Part shown: piece by piece, positions 34,741 to 45,060 of the stretch
How the letters are laid out: the number at the start of each line of letters is the position of its first letter
Numbering within the stretch: position 1 is the stretch's first letter
NCBI GenBank assembly: GCA_947500555.1
Contig: CANMSE010000005.1
Span: 62,001-126,000, forward strand
Reading direction: 5' to 3'
DNA length: 64,000 nucleotides
Source of the DNA: an uncultured Fulvivirga sp.
Lineage (GTDB): Bacteria; Bacteroidota; Bacteroidia; Cytophagales; Cyclobacteriaceae
Program-made: the position numbers and the translations under genes
Notes under the pieces: generated by a model
Database searches by the model: none
Seen by the model: only the letters and a program-made list of their open reading frames with translations
What the model was told of the DNA's origin: nothing

Positions 34741-37700
34741 TTAATCTCCTACCATATGATAGGTGAATTTCTTTACAATAAATTTATCGTCATCACTGAC
34801 AAGCTTTAAACGATCGCCCTGATCATAGTGATAATGCGTTGACACACCATTTACGTCCGTTATAGTGTTGATGTAATTGTATCTGTTATAGGTGTAGGTT
34901 GTCATTTGCGCATTTGAAGGAAATACCCTTATCTCATCCAATCGAGAACCGATAGAATTTATGACATTGTTAAATGGCTGTATCCCAGAAAATTTCCAAA
35001 TGCCACCTTCATAAAACCAATAACTCATATCATGATTAATAAGCCCTGATATTTCAGATGGAAAGGAAAATGTATTTTGTTCCAGAGCATTTAGACCAGA
35101 TTTCGCACTGTTATCAGTAGAACTGTTTTCAAAACTCTCGTAATAAGTTGTCCCATCTACGGGAGACTGTGTTACTGAGGTAATGTTATCTTGTTCATCG
35201 TATGTGTATATAGTATATAGCCCATTATTTGACTGAGACTTTATAATTCTGGTATTTAAATCGTCAAATTCATTATAGAAAAATGCTCGTGTTGTATAAT
35301 AACCGTTATCATAGACAGGAGTGTTATCAACAAATTCTAAAGGAGTGAATTGTAGATTTTCGCCTTGATAATTCATAACTTCAAAAATTTCGGGTCTCAA
35401 AGTAGGTTGTAGATTTTTGTCGACCACTCCATATTTGTATAGTATTGAGTTTGACAGATAGTACTCACCATCATAATATTTATATTCATTCCACTCCAAA
35501 GGTTTATTGATCACATGTAGGAAATTCAAATAATATACTGCTTTTGTAAATTCATCAGTTGTATTATTTACTAAATGGTCAGATGAATAAGTGAACACCT
35601 CTTTTTTGACAGGTTGGCTTTCGTTTTTTATGAAAGTCTCAATTATGTTTGGTTGCTTGTGTCGCGGATTGTTGTACGTGTAAGCAGTAATTGATTTTAT
35701 ATAATCATCATTTAAATCGGAATATGTTGTAGTTATTTTTTTGCTGACGTATGACCATTCACATCTAATCTTATATCTGTAATAATCTACATTTTTACAA
35801 GGTAAGCCAATCAGATTGTTCAATATCCCCCTTACCTTGTACCCATTTTGATAAATGGTCAGATCATTTCTTGTTTCATAAACATATTCTGAATTTTGAA
35901 TTAGATCGTTAGCATTATTATATTGTTTTAAGCTTAGCAATCGACCGTTTTTATTAGCAACTTCCGAAGTCTGGACTCCGTGAATAATTCTCTCAACGTC
36001 AAATATTTCTTCACTGTTTTCGAAAGAATAAATGCTGTAACCGTGGTCGACTTTCTGATTATTTGATAATTGAGTTACTTTCATTTCACTGTATCCTACC
36101 GCACTTCCTTGTGCTGTAAAGCTGACATTGACTGCCGATCTTTTTGATTTTATTTGGTAGTAACAATTAATTTCAGCGTAAAGCGGTAAGTCGCTTGAAT
36201 TTGTGCCAAGCAAATATTCTTCTTCAAAAGTGTGGTTATAGCTTTTTATAGGCCTACTCATCAGTTTACCACTTGATCTATCTCGATTATTAATGTCTTC
36301 ATAACTGTATTGATAATGTTGATCTTTCATATTAACACCATTATTTATGAATACATCAGCTATTCTGGCACCACCGCCCTTACGTTTGTTCTCAACAATT
36401 GTGTTACAGTATTTTTCAGCTAATTCAAAATTGACATCCGTTCTGAAACCCGGATGATTGACGTAGTAAGTAGGGTCTACGTAAATGTCAATATTGTATG
36501 AACCCGCTTCCAATTGAATAGCTGAAAAACTTTGTGCGGCATTTATGGGAGGAATGGTAATGTTATAATTGGGCTGACCGACAGCGGTTGGGTTTACATT
36601 TACATTGATGTATAATGGATATGCCTGATCATAAACATCATAAGTAAAGCTCTCAATTTGCAATACTGCCGGTTGCCCCCAGGAAGAGATAGATAAGTAG
36701 TCCTGACAATTCATGTCATTTTCTCGTTTACATATCGAGTAGTTATTTCTGATATAGCTACAAGTGTCAATCAGCTGCCCAACTCCTTCAAAATTTGAGT
36801 ACTCATTTTCTTCGTACTTAAATGTTTTGATACCTCCGGTATGATATTTAATATTCTTTGCAAGCCCTGTTTTTACATCATTTACAAAACCCCAATCATC
36901 TCCGGGTTGACCTCGATCCGGAAATAACCCATCGTAATACTCAAAAGAATAACTATTGACGACCTTGTCAGCAGAAGATTTTACCGTTACTTTATGTAAC
37001 CAGAGACGCAAAGATTTGGCGAGCTCAGTATCACCGCAATTTGCAGGCAGGTTTTCTGCCGGATTACTTATTGAATGATTTGAATTGAACTGAAACGCTT
37101 TAATCAGGTTATTGTCATTGTAGATTTGAATTTGATCTAGCTTTCTCTCTCCTGGAGAATCACATCGGGTAGAGGTTATGAAACTCAGTTGATATTGCTT
37201 GTAGCTTATGCCTGATAAATAATGACCGTTGATTGTTCTGCTTCCAGAGCACAGAATTCTTTTAGAAGGGCAGGTGGTTCCATTACTCGAATAGGTAGTT
37301 TCTTCAATTGGGTTTTGAATGGTAGTAGAATAAGGTTCATAAGAGAAATTGACCACCTCGCCTTTTAAGGTTGTAATCGATTTTAAATGCCATGAAGTAA
37401 CTACGTTATTATAGGAGCTCGAACTACTCGAGGTTGACACTCCTGTACTGCTGTTGGCAGCATCAATAAAAGTAGTACAACTCGAGTTGGATCCGGTAAC
37501 ATCATAAGTATTACTACCTCCAAAAATATAGACTGTTCCATTTTCGTCAATCATCTCCCAGGTTGCATTAATATTACCTGATGGCGGAGGTATAATTTCA
37601 ACAGGAGATTGATCCAGCATATGAATGCTTCCGTTATTGTCAAAAATAAATTTTCCGGACCTGCCAAAAATGTTGAAGCTAAATACATCGGGTTCCCCAT

Positions 37701-38163
37701 CGATTAATCCTTCCAGTACACCATTAACAAATGCGTAATTGTTACCATTTTCCTGCTCACCTCCTATATAGCAATTGGCGAAAATGTCACCCTGCCCAAA
37801 GGATTGGTTAGGATCTCTAAAATAGTGCATGTCGTCTAAACCTCTTACTGAACGTGATATCATACCGCCTGCGCTCAAATTAAAGTTCATACCCACCCAA
37901 GTGGCAATCTTTTCTATTTGTACTGACTCACTAGTATAGATAAGGTCTATGTTAAAATTTTGTTCGGCTAACTGAATGGTCCAGACGGGAAATGATTCCT
38001 GAACCAGACCATTGTAAAGGCTAATGTTAGGCGAAGAAATTTGCTTTAGGGAATACGCGGTTGGCGAAGGTAAAAGATGATTGTTAGTATAGTCTCTATA
38101 AACTTGGCTTATAGATGATAAGTTGGTTATAAGTAGAATAACTGGGAGCAAGACTGATTTCAT
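34741..38163 (-). CDS. Exported RHS-like protein (orphan N-terminal component)
   Basis: The product is 1140 residues with a signal peptide (MKSVLLPVILLITNLSSIS). The N-terminal domain (YTSESVQIEKIATWVGMNFN, LSAGGMISRSVRG) and a central CHTGGIKTFKYEENEYS-like block parallel the divergent gene at 38307. Near the C terminus are RHS/YD-type repeats (TYTYNRYNYINTITDVNGVS, YHYDQGDRLKLVSDDDKF). It stops shortly after, at FTYHMVGD, with no RHS core, toxin tip or sorting domain. The divergent paralogue stops at the equivalent point but is continued by two further genes. No continuation exists here: the next gene downstream is the GH31 operon. It could be a remnant, or a component that works with the partners encoded on the other strand. 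Confidence 0.75.
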   Translation of the reverse strand: MKSVLLPVILLITNLSSISQVYRDYTNNHLLPSPTAYSLKQISSPNISLYNGLVQESFPVWTIQLAEQNFNIDLIYTSESVQIEKIATWVGMNFNLSAGGMISRSVRGLDDMHYFRDPNQSFGQGDIFANCYIGGEQENGNNYAFVNGVLEGLIDGEPDVFSFNIFGRSGKFIFDNNGSIHMLDQSPVEIIPPPSGNINATWEMIDENGTVYIFGGSNTYDVTGSNSSCTTFIDAANSSTGVSTSSSSSSYNNVVTSWHLKSITTLKGEVVNFSYEPYSTTIQNPIEETTYSSNGTTCPSKRILCSGSRTINGHYLSGISYKQYQLSFITSTRCDSPGERKLDQIQIYNDNNLIKAFQFNSNHSISNPAENLPANCGDTELAKSLRLWLHKVTVKSSADKVVNSYSFEYYDGLFPDRGQPGDDWGFVNDVKTGLAKNIKYHTGGIKTFKYEENEYSNFEGVGQLIDTCSYIRNNYSICKRENDMNCQDYLSISSWGQPAVLQIESFTYDVYDQAYPLYINVNVNPTAVGQPNYNITIPPINAAQSFSAIQLEAGSYNIDIYVDPTYYVNHPGFRTDVNFELAEKYCNTIVENKRKGGGARIADVFINNGVNMKDQHYQYSYEDINNRDRSSGKLMSRPIKSYNHTFEEEYLLGTNSSDLPLYAEINCYYQIKSKRSAVNVSFTAQGSAVGYSEMKVTQLSNNQKVDHGYSIYSFENSEEIFDVERIIHGVQTSEVANKNGRLLSLKQYNNANDLIQNSEYVYETRNDLTIYQNGYKVRGILNNLIGLPCKNVDYYRYKIRCEWSYVSKKITTTYSDLNDDYIKSITAYTYNNPRHKQPNIIETFIKNESQPVKKEVFTYSSDHLVNNTTDEFTKAVYYLNFLHVINKPLEWNEYKYYDGEYYLSNSILYKYGVVDKNLQPTLRPEIFEVMNYQGENLQFTPLEFVDNTPVYDNGYYTTRAFFYNEFDDLNTRIIKSQSNNGLYTIYTYDEQDNITSVTQSPVDGTTYYESFENSSTDNSAKSGLNALEQNTFSFPSEISGLINHDMSYWFYEGGIWKFSGIQPFNNVINSIGSRLDEIRVFPSNAQMTTYTYNRYNYINTITDVNGVSTHYHYDQGDRLKLVSDDDKFIVKKFTYHMVGD

Positions 38164-38306
38164 CTTTGAAATTATTTTATCAGTTAAGAACGAATTGAAA
38201 TTGTAGTAAAGACCAGAGTAAATCTAAAACTTTAGTGTTGTAACAATAAAATAATTTTAAGATAATTAAATTATAGCCTAGCTTTATAAGCTGAATATAT
38301 CACTAT

Positions 38307-41300
38307 ATGAAGATTACCTTTACCTTAGGTTGCCTATTATTAATATGCCAGCTGATGATTGCTCAACGCATTGAGAAATTTCAGGTCAATGTGCCACCGC
38401 CACCTGATGCCGCAGCTTTAGGAAAATATGCCGATATACCGGTAGGTGAGTATACTGGCACACCCAATGTTAATATCCCGCTCTATGAATTAAAAGGAAG
38501 GTTTTTGTCATTACCCATCTCATTAAGTTATCATGGTTCTGGCGTGAAGGTGGAAGAGATTTCTTCTTGGGTAGGTATAGGCTGGACCCTAAATGCTGGA
38601 GGAGTAATCACTAGATCAATTAATGGGCAATCAGATTTTAGGCAAGATCTTCATGGTGTTGCTACCGAAAAGAAATTTCATACTACTTCCGGAAAACAAA
38701 TAGGTGGGAGACAAATTCCAATAAGTATAGGAATTAATTGTGACATATGGTGGGAAGGGTCTACTGATCCGGGGGATTTGGATACTAATGTGGCAAGTGT
38801 TGATGCAGCTTTAACAGGTATACTGATCAACCAGACACATGATACAGAACCGGATATGTTCTATTTCAATTTTATGGGATTTTCAGGAAAATTTGTGTTT
38901 GATGAAAACCGCAATATCGCCTATGATAGTGAAGTACCCTTTGAGTTTGTCAATATACCGGACGAGGATGAAGATAGTTGGCTAATTAAAGGCTTAGATG
39001 GAGTGGAGTATCTCTTTGGAGGAGCACTACCGTCTGGTGAAAGCTGGACAGAATGGTCAAGAGTATTTTTCAACGATCCAACAAACATCATTTGGGCACC
39101 GCCCACTTATACCAATGCCTCCTCATGGTATTTAAGGTCCATTACTCACCCCAGTGGAGAAAGTATTGAATTTGAATATAGTAAGAAACACTACATGGTT
39201 TTTTCAAAAGCAGGTGGCTTTCGATCCGAGTTACGCAGTAGTACGGCTACCGGAGGTATTTTATTGGATATGATTAACAATCCTCCATGGTCATATGGTG
39301 GTATATCTGAAAGCACAGTTGATGGTCTTTTTTTAGAAAAAATAGTTCTGAACAGGCCAGATGGCTCTGTGGAGGAAATAATTTTTAATAATGCCTCTGA
39401 CAGACAGGAAGACACTAGTTTCAACTCAGTGGCGAGTGGTTTGGATATTCGATTGGCGGGTATAGAAGTGAACAATGTTTCTTCTTCAGGAATAAACACT
39501 TTAAAATCGAAATACACCTTTAATCATGATAATTGGTCCAATAAATTATGGTTGACCAGCGTTCAGGAATTTGGTAGAAATAATGGTACTAAACCGGCTT
39601 ACAAGTTTGAGTACCATTCACATCAGGATTTTCCAATCAGAACATCCATGGCAAGAGACCTTTGGGGCTTTTACAATGGACAGACGAACAACAATTCGTT
39701 CTTTCCCAAAATAGCATACGATAAATATGGATTACCATATGAGTACAGCTTAACCGAAGGCAATGATGTATTTCCTAACGAACAATATGCTAAAGTAGGA
39801 ATACTCACCAAAATTGAGTACCCCACTGGTGGATATGCTGTATTCAATTGGGAGCCTCATGAGTTTAGCAACTTCACAAGCATTGGGACTTTTGGAGATA
39901 GAAAAGTTTGTAAAAAGTATAGTAATACGCCTGAAGTCTGTATTTCAGATGATGAAAGGGTTCAATTTGAACTTCAAAATTCTGAAAATTTTATAATTGA
40001 AACGAATATTATAGATCCTAATCAAGATCACCAGGCGGCTAAAGTCTGTAATAGCTATGGTGCAAGCCCTTCAACATACTGTCCAGGTTTACCTTCTGAA
40101 GATAATTTCACCATCTATGGCAACGAAAGATATATTTTTTTGGAATTTGATATATCAGGCATTTACAAGGAAACAGCGGGTAACAAATTGGAAATTATTA
40201 ATAGTTCAAGTCAAATAGTTAGAACAGTTAATTGGCAAAATGAGCTAAGTGTGAACGGGACAGTTTCTTTAAACCTCCCGCCTGGAGGTTATACGCTAAA
40301 GGCTAGCGTTTCTTCTAATAATGGACATGTAGTGAAAGGTACATTGATAAGAAGAGTGGTAAATCCTCCTTTAGTTGTGGATCTAGTTAAACCTGACGGC
40401 TCTAAAATTCGATTTGATGAAACCGGGAATACAACTCAGTATTTAACTGCGGGTACACATGAATTAAAAGTGGTTGGCGCCAATATACCTGAAGATGGAG
40501 CTTATGCTTCTGCTGTAATTCAACAAGAAACGATTAGTTATAACTATGAACGAAATACAGGAGCAGGACTAAGGATATCCAGCCAGGAGATCCATGATGG
40601 TTTGGGTAACGACCCAAGAATAATTCACTATGATTATAAAAAAGAAGATAACACGACATCAGGGTTACTTATGAATAAACCAGTAACTTATTATTATCGA
40701 GCGAGTACCAATAGCTCAAAAGACCATATGTCTTATTTCGAAACCTTTGCTAATAATAATAGTGTTCCCTTGAGTACCTCTGCTGCAGGGAGTCATGTTG
40801 GGTATGAGAGAGTAATAAAACATGAAAGCAATAGAGGAAAGACACTGTCATTGTACTCGAATACACCAGACTTTATTTTAGGAGGGAATCATTATCCTGT
40901 TAAAAATTATAACATGCCATTTGTGCCAGGTGAGGAGAAAGTGATTATTCAGGGTACACCATCTACAAATTTTTATTACGACAATGGAAATTTACAATCG
41001 CAGTACGTCTACAATCAAAATGACGTCTTGTTGAGCCAAACACGAAATACTTATGAATCGGTGTTAACAGAAACTCATGGCTTGAAGATAACCTCCATGC
41101 CGGTGCCCCCCACTGTAGGTAGTTTTATCGAATGGGATCAATATAGCGGCCAATCATGTAATACCATTGCCTATAAGTATTATACTATTCCAATAGGTTA
41201 CAGCCGGCTTACGAATCAGGAAATAACCGATTTTGGAGATAATGGCCAGGAACTGGAAAGTGTGATGGAGTATGATTACATAGCCAACCGATTAATCGAT

Positions 41301-41936
41301 TGGAAAAGACAAGCCAAAAGTAATGGGTTTTCCAAATATGAAAACTTCTCTTATGAGTCCGGTACTTCATTAGTACGGGAGTTTGAAGAAAATTTACATC
41401 ACCACACCACTGCTCCACTAAATGGAGAGTTCTTAGAATACGCTAATTATTTACCTGTCAGGTATTACTCCCACGAGACTTTAGAGCCGGGAGAAGTTGC
41501 CGATCCTGATATTTCAGGCAGATCATCTGAAAGTAATTACAAGCTTAGAAAGGAAATTGAAAGAAATCAGTATGGAAATATCATTGAGTTAAATGAAGAT
41601 GGTAGCTATACTTCATTCATTTGGGCCGAGAACCAAATCAATCTTCTGGCAGTTATAAAAAATGCCACCAAGCATGATGTAGAAGTTTTATTCGGAGCAG
41701 CCTTTGAGGGGAATAATTTGGGTTTGAGCCCTGCACAGCAAAATTTACTTCGACAGAACTTAACCAACTCATTGATCACCACCTATGGATATAATAACCT
41801 GGATGAATTAGTAAGGATTATTGATGAAAATGGAGTAAGAACCAGTTATGAATATGACGAGTTCGGGAGGTTATTAATGGTGAAAGACCATGAAGGAAAT
41901 ATTTTGAAAAAACACACGTACCACTATGCGAATTAA
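38307..41936 (+). CDS. RHS component 1: exported SpvB/RHS-type N-terminal protein
   Basis: The product is 1209 residues with signal peptide MKITFTLGCLLLICQLMIAQ. The first domain (YADIPVGEYTGTPNVNIPLY, SLSYHGSGVKVEEISSWVGI, NAGGVITRSINGQSDF) is the opening seen on Bacteroidota RHS/YD-repeat proteins. The middle holds long beta-rich stretches with Cys-containing inserts. YD-type repeats close it (YNNLDELVRIIDENGVRTSY, EYDEFGRLLMVKDHEGNILK). The RHS core and toxin tip are absent and instead lie in the two following genes. Its end overlaps the next start by 11 bp, so translation is coupled. It is divergent from the orphan paralogue across 143 bp. RHS family membership is clear; the role as shell subunit is inferred. 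Confidence 0.8.
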   Translation: MKITFTLGCLLLICQLMIAQRIEKFQVNVPPPPDAAALGKYADIPVGEYTGTPNVNIPLYELKGRFLSLPISLSYHGSGVKVEEISSWVGIGWTLNAGGVITRSINGQSDFRQDLHGVATEKKFHTTSGKQIGGRQIPISIGINCDIWWEGSTDPGDLDTNVASVDAALTGILINQTHDTEPDMFYFNFMGFSGKFVFDENRNIAYDSEVPFEFVNIPDEDEDSWLIKGLDGVEYLFGGALPSGESWTEWSRVFFNDPTNIIWAPPTYTNASSWYLRSITHPSGESIEFEYSKKHYMVFSKAGGFRSELRSSTATGGILLDMINNPPWSYGGISESTVDGLFLEKIVLNRPDGSVEEIIFNNASDRQEDTSFNSVASGLDIRLAGIEVNNVSSSGINTLKSKYTFNHDNWSNKLWLTSVQEFGRNNGTKPAYKFEYHSHQDFPIRTSMARDLWGFYNGQTNNNSFFPKIAYDKYGLPYEYSLTEGNDVFPNEQYAKVGILTKIEYPTGGYAVFNWEPHEFSNFTSIGTFGDRKVCKKYSNTPEVCISDDERVQFELQNSENFIIETNIIDPNQDHQAAKVCNSYGASPSTYCPGLPSEDNFTIYGNERYIFLEFDISGIYKETAGNKLEIINSSSQIVRTVNWQNELSVNGTVSLNLPPGGYTLKASVSSNNGHVVKGTLIRRVVNPPLVVDLVKPDGSKIRFDETGNTTQYLTAGTHELKVVGANIPEDGAYASAVIQQETISYNYERNTGAGLRISSQEIHDGLGNDPRIIHYDYKKEDNTTSGLLMNKPVTYYYRASTNSSKDHMSYFETFANNNSVPLSTSAAGSHVGYERVIKHESNRGKTLSLYSNTPDFILGGNHYPVKNYNMPFVPGEEKVIIQGTPSTNFYYDNGNLQSQYVYNQNDVLLSQTRNTYESVLTETHGLKITSMPVPPTVGSFIEWDQYSGQSCNTIAYKYYTIPIGYSRLTNQEITDFGDNGQELESVMEYDYIANRLIDWKRQAKSNGFSKYENFSYESGTSLVREFEENLHHHTTAPLNGEFLEYANYLPVRYYSHETLEPGEVADPDISGRSSESNYKLRKEIERNQYGNIIELNEDGSYTSFIWAENQINLLAVIKNATKHDVEVLFGAAFEGNNLGLSPAQQNLLRQNLTNSLITTYGYNNLDELVRIIDENGVRTSYEYDEFGRLLMVKDHEGNILKKHTYHYAN

Positions 41937-44900
41937 GAAAGTGAAAACCTGTTTTTTAATAGTGTTGTTGGCTGGGTTTATCTCAATAGAAGGCCAATCT
42001 CAAAATATTTATGATGATTTTTATCAATCCTGGTATTATGGTGATTTTCTGGAAGATTATACTGGTGGTGGTGGTAGTGCTACCTATATAAGAATTGAAG
42101 ATGATGTTCTGACATTTTACTATAATGCTGGATTTAACTCATCGAGATTAAAAATAGGTTCAATAAAATATTTGAATACTAATCCGCCATTGGATGATTT
42201 AGGTTATGTAGGCTTAGGGCAAATTAATACATCAGCTTCTGGTCAGGCACAATATTATGTTGCTATTCATGATGGGTATGTATTTATTCAAAGGTCTGGG
42301 CCACCGCCTGACCCTTCAGTCACATTTGCCAACTGTAATTTATCAGTGAATTTGAGAGATGCTTTTTGCTCTATTTATAGTTCTTATTTACCAACAAGTT
42401 TTAATGTATCTTCTACTACTTGCGGTAATAAAACGCTTACCAAATCTGGTAGTATTCCTTCAGATGAAATGTGGTACTGGCAGGGTACGAATCCTAACGG
42501 CACTAATGAGAACTCTGGTAGAAATGCTGCTAACAATAGCTTTACAGCAACCAGCTCAGGAACGTACTATTTGAGAGCCATCTCAGATGAAGGTTGTTGG
42601 AGTAATTCAAGAGGCATATCAGTCACTGTTAATTCAGTTCCTATTAATCCTCCTGTTCCTGAAATAGAATTCAACGACTGCAATGGGATCAAGTTTACTC
42701 GTAATGGAACCCCTGAAAGTGGAGTGAGTTGGCATTGGAAATGGGGTTTATCAGAAGAATCTTTGGGAACGGGCAGCAACTTTACCATCTCCTCAACTGA
42801 AAAAACCAGAATCTATTTAGTGGCTATCAATGATGGTTCGGGTTGTTCGGCTCTTAATCATAGTAGCTTAAGCTTTGAACCTTACTATAAGCCTTCATCA
42901 AATAATAATACCGATTTCAACTATGTTAAAACGGAAATAGCCCAACGAAAAACTACTTCTGAAGCTAATTTCGATGGTTACTGTGCTGAGGGGAAACTTA
43001 CTTCTTTCGGTTATAAGGATGGCCTTGGCAGAGATGTTCAGTCAGTTCTTGTAGCACACAGTCCAAATAGTAATGATATCGTTGAAGCTATCTCTTACAA
43101 TGAATTTGGAGATGTGGAAATTTCTTACTTGCCATATTCTTCCACTTCCAATGATGGCTCATACAAAACATTCATTAACCAGGAAATAGCTGATTTTTAC
43201 AGCTCACAATCTTATGTGGCTCATGATAATGCACCATATATAAAAAATATTCTTGAGCACTCACCTCTAAGGAGATTAAAGGTCAAAGGAGCCCCTGGAA
43301 TATATTGGCAACCTGAAATTGCTGCTGATTACAGCCGTTATTACAACTGGAGTGAGTTTACTGAAGTTGATGCTGGTGGAGGAGGAAGTGTAGGTGTCAC
43401 CACAGAAGGTACAATATTAACTATTAGCTTCAGTGCAGGTTTTACTAATTCTCGTTTAGAAACAGGGAATGTTGTCTTGCTGGATATTCCTTTACCGGAC
43501 ATGACACTAGGTACGCTTAATGTGGGTGGCTATGTAGTAAGAATAGTGGATCAGTATTTAAATATTAGTGGCTCTACAGAGGAAATAGGAGGGTTCAATA
43601 AGAAATTTTACATTGATTTGGCCGAATATGGTTTGACAGGGCAAAACCCCAACGCAATTTCTTTTTCTTATGAAGTGAATACTTTAGCTGATGCTGTCGC
43701 AAACCATACTATTGTCGCGGGAACCAACCTGCTTGAGTTCACTAATGTTTTTGAGGCGGGTAGATTACGTAAAAACATAACCAAAGATGAACATAACAAC
43801 GTTATTCAGGAGTATATAGATCTTGAAGGCCGAACAATTTTAAAGCGGGTTCAGGCGCATGAAACAGGAAGTCCTGAAGAGTGGGCGGATACATATTATA
43901 TATATGACGAACGTGGTAATTTGAGGTATGTTCTTCCACCGGAAGCCGTAAAAGCTATCGGCTCTCCGTCTGATGGCCAAATAATTAGCACCATAATCTT
44001 AGTTAATTGGGCTTTCCAATATAAGTACGATGGTCGCAATCGTATGATTGAAAAGAAAGTTCCGGGTGCCGATTGGGTATATATGATCTATGACAACCGT
44101 GATCGGCTGGTACTTACGCAGGATGGCAAACAACGTGATACCTCCATAGGCTCTGGGCGTGAGTGGCTATTTACCAAGTATGATGGCCTTAACCGCCCTA
44201 TATCTACTGGTCTCTATGTGCACAATACTGTTCTAAATCAGAGTCAAATGCAGCAGGTGGTAAATACTTTTTATGATGGTGGCACTGTAACCAATTGGTA
44301 CGAAGAACTGAATTTAGCTGCAAGTCATCACGGTTATACAAATCGAAGCTTCCCATCTGCTGTTACAGGAACGGATTACTTAACCGTTACATACTACGAC
44401 AACTACTATATACTGGGACAATCAGATTTCAATGGTGACTATTCCTACTCATCACCTTCAGGATGTCAAAATACCTTACAGGGTAATTATTGCTATAATA
44501 GCTCACCAATGGCCGAAGTTAATGGGCAGGTAACGGTTAGCAAGATCAAAGTGCTGGGTACAAATCAATGGGTAAACAGTGCCATTTATTATGATGATCG
44601 ATATCGTACAATACAGGTAACTACTAAAAATTTACATTTAGGGTCTGTGGAAAAGGTCAATAGCCTATTTAATTTCTCAGGCTGGCTATTGGAGTCTTAC
44701 AAGGAACAGGTGGCACATGGTTTTACTATGGCTGTGAAAACCCGATATGAATATGATCATGTGGGTAGGCTTATGAGAGGATACCATGAGTTGTTTGATA
44801 ATGGTGTAGGGCAAGGGGAAGTTTTACTTGCAGAGAATAGTTATAATGAGTTAGGGGAGCTGATTGAAAAGAATCTTCATGTAGAGAATAATACTCCGCA

Positions 44901-45060
44901 ACAATCATTGGATTATCGCTATAATATTAGGGGTTGGTTGGAGAGTATCAATAACGCATCGCTCAACCCCTCGTCAAACAATAATCCAAATGATGACAAC
45001 AAAGATTATTTTGGGATGGAACTCATCTATCAAAATGTAATTCCTGGGTTAACAGATTAA
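41926..45060 (+). CDS. RHS component 2: exported DUF6443/YD-repeat protein
   Basis: The product is 1044 residues with its own signal peptide (KTCFLIVLLAGFISIEGQSQ). A beta module (YYGDFLEDYTGGGGSATYIR) recurs after about 440 residues (YYNWSEFTEVDAGGGGSVGV). Two Ig-like WYWQ modules related to those of component 3 lie near residues 160-320 (CGNKTLTKSGSIPSDEMWYW, then YYLRAISDEGCWSNS). Next comes a DUF6443-like block (FGYKDGLGRDVQSVLVAHSP, NEFGDVEISYLPYSS) followed by YD repeats (YKYDGRNRMIEKKVPGADWV, TRYEYDHVGRLMRGYHELF). It ends abruptly at IPGLTD, in what reads like the middle of an RHS chain. Its TAA overlaps the next ATG (TAATG). The break suggests a split RHS chain. Confidence 0.8.
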   Translation: MRIKKVKTCFLIVLLAGFISIEGQSQNIYDDFYQSWYYGDFLEDYTGGGGSATYIRIEDDVLTFYYNAGFNSSRLKIGSIKYLNTNPPLDDLGYVGLGQINTSASGQAQYYVAIHDGYVFIQRSGPPPDPSVTFANCNLSVNLRDAFCSIYSSYLPTSFNVSSTTCGNKTLTKSGSIPSDEMWYWQGTNPNGTNENSGRNAANNSFTATSSGTYYLRAISDEGCWSNSRGISVTVNSVPINPPVPEIEFNDCNGIKFTRNGTPESGVSWHWKWGLSEESLGTGSNFTISSTEKTRIYLVAINDGSGCSALNHSSLSFEPYYKPSSNNNTDFNYVKTEIAQRKTTSEANFDGYCAEGKLTSFGYKDGLGRDVQSVLVAHSPNSNDIVEAISYNEFGDVEISYLPYSSTSNDGSYKTFINQEIADFYSSQSYVAHDNAPYIKNILEHSPLRRLKVKGAPGIYWQPEIAADYSRYYNWSEFTEVDAGGGGSVGVTTEGTILTISFSAGFTNSRLETGNVVLLDIPLPDMTLGTLNVGGYVVRIVDQYLNISGSTEEIGGFNKKFYIDLAEYGLTGQNPNAISFSYEVNTLADAVANHTIVAGTNLLEFTNVFEAGRLRKNITKDEHNNVIQEYIDLEGRTILKRVQAHETGSPEEWADTYYIYDERGNLRYVLPPEAVKAIGSPSDGQIISTIILVNWAFQYKYDGRNRMIEKKVPGADWVYMIYDNRDRLVLTQDGKQRDTSIGSGREWLFTKYDGLNRPISTGLYVHNTVLNQSQMQQVVNTFYDGGTVTNWYEELNLAASHHGYTNRSFPSAVTGTDYLTVTYYDNYYILGQSDFNGDYSYSSPSGCQNTLQGNYCYNSSPMAEVNGQVTVSKIKVLGTNQWVNSAIYYDDRYRTIQVTTKNLHLGSVEKVNSLFNFSGWLLESYKEQVAHGFTMAVKTRYEYDHVGRLMRGYHELFDNGVGQGEVLLAENSYNELGELIEKNLHVENNTPQQSLDYRYNIRGWLESINNASLNPSSNNNPNDDNKDYFGMELIYQNVIPGLTD

